This document shows positions 14,321 to 17,624 of a DNA stretch of 17,624 nucleotides, piece after piece. A program made the position numbers and the translations under genes. The notes beneath the pieces were generated by a model. The model was not told the origin of the DNA and ran no database searches. It saw only the letters and a program-made list of their open reading frames with translations. The stretch's first letter is position 1. Each line of letters opens with the position of its first letter. Source of the stretch: UBA9647 sp049522195 (GTDB taxonomy: Bacteria; Bacteroidota; Ignavibacteria; UBA10030); assembly GCA_049522195.1 (NCBI GenBank), contig JBEKOB010000082.1, positions 1-17,624 on the forward strand, in the 5' to 3' direction.

Positions 14321-14710
14321 ATGACGCGGATTCAGATTGTGATCGATCAGCTTGATCGACTGAAGGCGGAATATGGCGATTTCGCTTTCAGGCAGGCGGT
14401 TCGGAGTATTCGTCAGCGGCGGCTGGACAACGGCCATCGTGAACGTCGGAAACGGTTTCCGTGGTCGAAGTATCAATCGCTCTACCGCATGCAGCGCGGC
14501 GTGTGTCCACTTTGCAGAGATGATATGGTATTGATTCGCGGCCGGGTAGAAATCGATCATAAAGATCCCAACCGGGAGGAGGGTTTCAACGATGATGACA
14601 ACCTGCAGCTGACGCATCGCAAGTGCAACCGGAAGAAATCATCCCGCTCGCTGTATCAACAAGCGAAAAAGAGTAACAGGAACATCGCAGAACTTCTAGG
14701 TGGGTCGTGA
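14321..14710 (+). CDS. HNH endonuclease
   Basis: A 129-residue protein with a compact HNH module. C62-P-L-C65 and H99-R-K-C102 supply the structural zinc ligands. VEIDHKDPN holds the first catalytic His (H80, after D79). N94 in DDDNLQL is the central Asn, and the THRKCNRKK tail matches the end of the beta-beta-alpha-metal fold. The basic N-terminus (RQRRLDNGHRERRKRFPW) probably contacts DNA. Phage HNH proteins act in packaging or recombination, or as homing nucleases. The gene begins 18 bases after the SbcC-like gene and is the last of the rightward cassette. Its TGA overlaps a GTG that opens the frame of a decayed ORF6N fragment. Confidence 0.88.
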   Translation: MTRIQIVIDQLDRLKAEYGDFAFRQAVRSIRQRRLDNGHRERRKRFPWSKYQSLYRMQRGVCPLCRDDMVLIRGRVEIDHKDPNREEGFNDDDNLQLTHRKCNRKKSSRSLYQQAKKSNRNIAELLGGS

Positions 14711-14715
14711 TTAAT

Positions 14716-14832
14716 TTTTACATCAAACTCGCCGCTGATAAGTATGCATCTCTAAGGCACCAGTTTGGCATCATAACGCGAGGCGAGCATTCCAAGTATC
14801 TGCCCTCTGCTTTTACTGAACATGGGATGCAA
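14716..14832 (+). pseudogene. ORF6N-domain fragment
   Basis: FYIKLAADKYASLRHQFG followed by RGEHSKYLPSAFTEHGMQ matches the middle of ORF6N domains (typically FxFQLTxxEYxSLRSQF...RGxHxKYLPYAFTEHGV). ORF6N is a DNA-binding domain of phage antirepressor-like and host accessory proteins. Both the start of the domain and the part after TEHG are missing, and what follows up to 14943 is unrelated sequence. The frame remains open into the downstream MNT gene, so a chimeric protein starting at GTG 14707 is formally possible. I regard it as a remnant. Confidence 0.7.
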
Positions 14833-14943
14833 CGCTCTTTCTCGGCTCCAGGAAAGCGTCTTGCTTCTGAAGAACCTGGGAACTATATTGGATACATAAA
14901 TCTCCATATGGAGAGTATTGTATCCACTCGATCCGGAGGGCGT

Positions 14944-15567
14944 ATGGTGTTCCATCATGTGTGGGATCATGTGTTTTCAACCTGGTCGCATGTTGCAGTC
15001 TTGCGGGCGCTGATGGATTCCGCACAAGGAGCGACGGGACGAGAGCTTGCGCGGCAATCGGGGATGAACCACCGGGCATGTCTGCAGGCCCTCACCGAGC
15101 TCGAGGCGCTTTCGATTATCCATCGCGTTCGAGGAGGCCGAGACCACTTTTTCACGCTGAATCGGGATCACGTCCTGGTTGAGCAAGGAATCCTTCCTCT
15201 ACTATCTGTGGAGCGCTCATTTTCTCGCAGCGTATTCACCTATCTTGCCGATAGGTTGGCAAAGCGTGTAAGGAGCCTCATCGTATTTGGCAGTGTAGCG
15301 CGCAAAGAAGAGTTGCCATCAAGTGATCTGGATCTGTGCCTTGTCGTCCGCAACGAAAACGAAATTGCCGCCGCCGAAGCCGCCGCCCACGCCATCGCCC
15401 CCGAGGTGCTCAATCGCTTCGGTGCGAAGCTGGCCCCATTGGTGCTCACGCAGAAAGAGTTCATCCGAAGAACAAAGAGGAAGATCCCGCCGGTCCAGGA
15501 CATCGTGAATGAGGGGGTCGTGATTGGCGGCTTGTCAATGAAGGGTCTCGTCAATGGTAAAGCCTAA
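14944..15567 (+). CDS. MNT-type nucleotidyltransferase antitoxin with N-terminal wHTH
   Basis: A 207-residue protein from ATG 14944, with GGAGGG just upstream. Relatives start at this point (MxFHxxDHxFSTxSxVxVLRAL). Residues about 1-75 form a winged helix (GATGRELARQSGMNHRACLQALTELEALSIIHRVRGG). Then comes the minimal nucleotidyltransferase core FGSVARKEELPSSDLDLCLVV, with G116-S117 and metal-binding D128 and D130. In MNT-HEPN systems such an enzyme adds AMP residues to the HEPN ribonuclease and silences it; the wHTH may autoregulate the operon. It overlaps the downstream HEPN gene by 14 bases. Initiation further upstream at ATG 14908 or GTG 14707 would prefix remnant ORF6N sequence. Confidence 0.85.
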   Translation: MVFHHVWDHVFSTWSHVAVLRALMDSAQGATGRELARQSGMNHRACLQALTELEALSIIHRVRGGRDHFFTLNRDHVLVEQGILPLLSVERSFSRSVFTYLADRLAKRVRSLIVFGSVARKEELPSSDLDLCLVVRNENEIAAAEAAAHAIAPEVLNRFGAKLAPLVLTQKEFIRRTKRKIPPVQDIVNEGVVIGGLSMKGLVNGKA

Positions 15568-15949
15568 GGCACGAACTACAGTCCACCGCACCAAGGCGAA
15601 GGACTATCGATCGGTGGCGGAGAACTTCTTCCACGCAGCGAAAGTCGCATGTGAGTTCGAATACTGGAATGCCTCTGGCGTTCTCATCGTCCACGCCGCA
15701 ATCGCTATTGCGGATGCGATCGCAATCAAGCTGGCAGGCGTGAAGAGTCGCGGTGAAGAACATCATGAGACGATCGCTCTTCTGGAAGAAGTCGTTGCCC
15801 CAAGCAAGGAGAAACAAAAGGCGCTCGAGCATCTGCGCCGCATCATCGACCACAAGAATGCTGTTTCCTATGGTGGCGAGATCTATGGCCGGACCGACAT
15901 CGAGCAGCTCTGGAAGCAAGCCACGCGATTCAGAGAATGGGCACTATAG
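15554..15949 (+). CDS. HEPN-domain toxin (putative RNase)
   Basis: A 131-residue all-helical protein. YRSVAENFFHAAKVACEFEYWNASGVLIVHAAIAIADAIAIKL forms the first long helices of the HEPN fold. R95-x4-H100 in LRRIIDHKNAVSYGG corresponds to the Rx4-6H ribonuclease motif, followed by the frequent K-N-x-x-x-Y (to Y106). HEPN toxins of MNT-HEPN pairs cleave RNA and stop growth until modified by the partner nucleotidyltransferase encoded immediately upstream. The ATG lies inside the end of that gene, so the two are translated together. No terminator follows directly. Confidence 0.82.
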   Translation: MVKPKARTTVHRTKAKDYRSVAENFFHAAKVACEFEYWNASGVLIVHAAIAIADAIAIKLAGVKSRGEEHHETIALLEEVVAPSKEKQKALEHLRRIIDHKNAVSYGGEIYGRTDIEQLWKQATRFREWAL

Positions 15950-16217
15950 ACCTATTGGGATAAATGAAGAGGCCTGCTGTAGACTTACTTTGAGCCGGTA
16001 TTCGTCGCTTGTGCGTAGACAGGCTTGAATGATTTGCGCTGTTCCAACTTGAGACAGCCTTGTGTGCTTCATTATGAAACTCTTTCCCCGAAAGAGGGGT
16101 TACACATCGTGAGTAGTTTATCGCTTGAAGCAGCGCAGATCGTTTCCTATACTGCTTCCAGAACCAGTTGATGATGATCCCCCAATCCTATCGCTCAAAA
16201 CCACGAAGGGTGAAGAT

Positions 16218-17354
16218 ATGAGCAAACGATTCCTTGGTGTCGCGAGTTGCATTCTGCTTTTCCCGTTGATCGCATTCTCGCAGCAGACTCAAACGGGTTC
16301 GAATGATCTGCAAGGCTCGCTCGACAAACTCTCCAGCGACGCTGCCAAGCAGTACGTGGCACCGGTGGTCACTGGTTTCGGATCCGACTTGAACGCCGGA
16401 TGGTTTCACCGCGCTCCGACCGCTACATCATTCAAGTTCGACCTTGAGTTCGGAGTCGTCGCAATGGGAACGGTGTTCACAGATGCGAACAAAACCTTCA
16501 GCACCAAGGGCGCATTTCAATTCACATCAGATCAGGCTGGAATGCTCGTAGATCAGGTCAACGATCCTTCCTACGCGTCTCTGCCGCCGACATACAAGTC
16601 ACAGGCGCGGACACAGATCATCAACCAGATCATAGGACAGAGTTTCACGGTGGGGATCTCCGGGCCGACGATCATCGGCAGCGACAAGGACAGTGTAAAG
16701 ATCGGCTTCAAAGGAGGTCAGTTCAACTTCACCGATCCGCTTGGAGGACAACACACGGTCTCAGTCCCCTCAAACAACATCGCCCTACCGGTGACCGGTC
16801 TTCTGGGTGATAAGAAGATTCTGGGGAAGAACATGGTCCCCTTGGGTGCACCGCAACTGAGCCTCGGTACCATTTTCGGTACACAGTTTACGTTCCGCTA
16901 TCTGCCGGATTATCAAATCAATTCTGAGATCGGCAAGACGAAGTACTTTGGATGGGGCATACAGCACAACCCGCTGGTGTGGTTCCCCGGCGATTTCCCC
17001 GTTGACCTGTGTGCGAGTTTCTTCAGCCAGAAGCTCAACGCCGGGACGATTTTTGAAGCGAAGACCACGTCCTTCGGCGCCAACGCAAGCAAACGTCTCG
17101 GATGGGGTGCGCTGAATCTGACACCGTACGTGGGCTACATGATAGAGAAGTCGAGCATGACCTTCACCTATGACTACACGCTTGACACGCCGACAGGGAA
17201 GGTCCCGCAACATATTGTGTTTGATCTGGAGGGTGAGAATAAGAGCCGCCTGACCATAGGGCTCAGCATCAAAGTTCTGATCGTGAATGTCAATGCGGAC
17301 TACAACTTCGGCACGTATAACTCATTTAGCGCGGGTGTGATGATTATCATCTAA
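16218..17354 (+). CDS. Secreted outer-membrane beta-barrel-like protein, DUF6588-like
   Basis: A 378-residue protein from ATG 16218, with AAGGGTGAAG upstream. It has a clear signal peptide (SKRF, then GVASCILLFPLIAFS) with a likely cleavage after S22 before QQTQ. The mature part has LSSDAAKQYVAPVVTGFGSDLNAGWFHRAPT, followed by alternating hydrophobic strands, aromatic girdle residues and a final strand AGVMIII, consistent with an outer-membrane barrel of about 12 or more strands. The N-terminal pattern matches proteins annotated DUF6588 in Ignavibacteria and other FCB-group bacteria, as far as I recall. The function is unknown; it is probably a porin-like or structural outer-membrane protein. 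It is a stand-alone gene with its own terminator and looks like a resident chromosomal gene rather than part of the mobile cassette. Confidence 0.8.
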   Translation: MSKRFLGVASCILLFPLIAFSQQTQTGSNDLQGSLDKLSSDAAKQYVAPVVTGFGSDLNAGWFHRAPTATSFKFDLEFGVVAMGTVFTDANKTFSTKGAFQFTSDQAGMLVDQVNDPSYASLPPTYKSQARTQIINQIIGQSFTVGISGPTIIGSDKDSVKIGFKGGQFNFTDPLGGQHTVSVPSNNIALPVTGLLGDKKILGKNMVPLGAPQLSLGTIFGTQFTFRYLPDYQINSEIGKTKYFGWGIQHNPLVWFPGDFPVDLCASFFSQKLNAGTIFEAKTTSFGANASKRLGWGALNLTPYVGYMIEKSSMTFTYDYTLDTPTGKVPQHIVFDLEGENKSRLTIGLSIKVLIVNVNADYNFGTYNSFSAGVMIII

Positions 17355-17378
17355 CGCATCTACCAAGCAGTTTACTAC

Positions 17379-17412
17379 AGGGCCGGCGGAGTTTCAGTCG
17401 GCCCTTTCTTTT
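17379..17412 (+). terminator. Rho-independent terminator
   Basis: AGGGCCG (17379-17385) pairs with CGGCCCT (17399-17405) around a 13-base loop, followed by TTCTTTT. It lies 25 bases after the outer-membrane protein gene. Confidence 0.85.
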
Positions 17413-17475
17413 GTACCTCGCAATTCAAAGAAAAGGCACGTCATCCTGCGTATAGTACTCACAAAGTGTTGCTAT

Positions 17476-17624
17476 TTAGCGTGGGCAAAGGTAGAAATAC
17501 CAACGAAAATAGTTTAGCCGATGCCGTTTGCTGAGTCCACGATGTTGACGATATCGCAGTTTCAACCGGGAGAAGTAACCCTCAAGAGCATTGGTTGAAC
17601 GCGGGATGTTGGAGTCGTCAAGAT
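17476..17624 (-). CDS. Transposase C-terminal fragment (continues outside window)
   Basis: On the minus strand the last 48 codons of a gene enter from the right edge: IPRSTNALEGYFSRLKLRYR and HRGLSKRHRLNYFRWYFYL before the stop at 17478-17476. The pattern (T)TNxLEGxFSxLKxxxxxHRGLSxxHRxxxxxWYLYF is the C-terminal end of a DDE-type transposase family, with the Glu of LEG as the likely third catalytic acid. The rest lies beyond 17624, so intactness cannot be judged. No terminal inverted repeat can be fixed from the visible 70 bases after the stop. Confidence 0.75.
   Translation of the reverse strand, partial: LDDSNIPRSTNALEGYFSRLKLRYRQHRGLSKRHRLNYFRWYFYLCPR

Noticed and set aside
3367..14715. 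GATTAAT shared by 3367-3373 and 14709-14715 as possible attachment cores
   Set aside because: Only seven A+T-rich bases match, which is expected by chance, and no integrase is present to support att sites.
16080..16096. Hairpin CTCTTTC-CCC-GAAAGAG upstream of the outer-membrane protein gene
   Set aside because: A short stem with a 3-base loop, no T run, and 120 bases from the gene; not strong enough to call a terminator or regulator.

Overview
The window looks like a chromosomal piece from a Bacteroidota/Ignavibacteriota-type (FCB group) bacterium of medium G+C. The best taxonomic clue is the right-hand secreted beta-barrel-like protein (16218-17354). It resembles the DUF6588 outer-membrane family that I associate with Ignavibacteria and relatives. 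This placement is an inference from recognition, not from a search.

Left flank (1-3443): an accessory island rich in toxin-antitoxin-like and decayed genes. It holds the C-terminal part of a Fic protein, a run of abutting palindromes (746-804), an overlapping gene pair ending in an AbiEii/MNT-like nucleotidyltransferase (1171-2050), a CopG/BrnA-type antitoxin with no toxin beside it (2192-2488), a broken DUF4143-type ATPase remnant (2538-2753), and a second orphan antitoxin-like gene (2819-3040). Two hairpin terminators close this part.

Centre (3444-14710): a phage-like early/recombination cassette. A leftward HTH plus S24/LexA-like repressor (4148 to 3444) is separated by an A+T-rich operator/promoter region from a long rightward gene run. 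That run contains a NALxHGL-type protein, a small CxxC/HxxHC putative zinc protein, an 827-base gap with strong plus-strand RNA-type hairpins, a sigma-70-like protein, an acidic small protein, a AAA+ ATPase, a small unknown gene, a cREC-like receiver protein, another unknown, a putative recombination/annealing protein, an Mre11/SbcD-like nuclease, a Rad50/SbcC-like ATPase and an HNH nuclease. Several of these genes overlap or are nearly touching; SbcD and SbcC join their neighbours by 4-base ATGA overlaps. No integrase, capsid, terminase large subunit or tail gene is visible, so this is either one end of a larger prophage or a reduced phage-derived module. A plausible reading is that the repressor controls the rightward genes, the sigma-like protein redirects transcription, and the annealing protein, Mre11/Rad50 pair and HNH nuclease process DNA ends.

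Right flank (14711-17624): the cassette ends exactly where a decayed ORF6N-domain fragment begins. This is followed by an MNT-HEPN toxin-antitoxin pair (14944-15949), the outer-membrane protein with a clear terminator, and on the minus strand the C-terminal end of a transposase running off the window.
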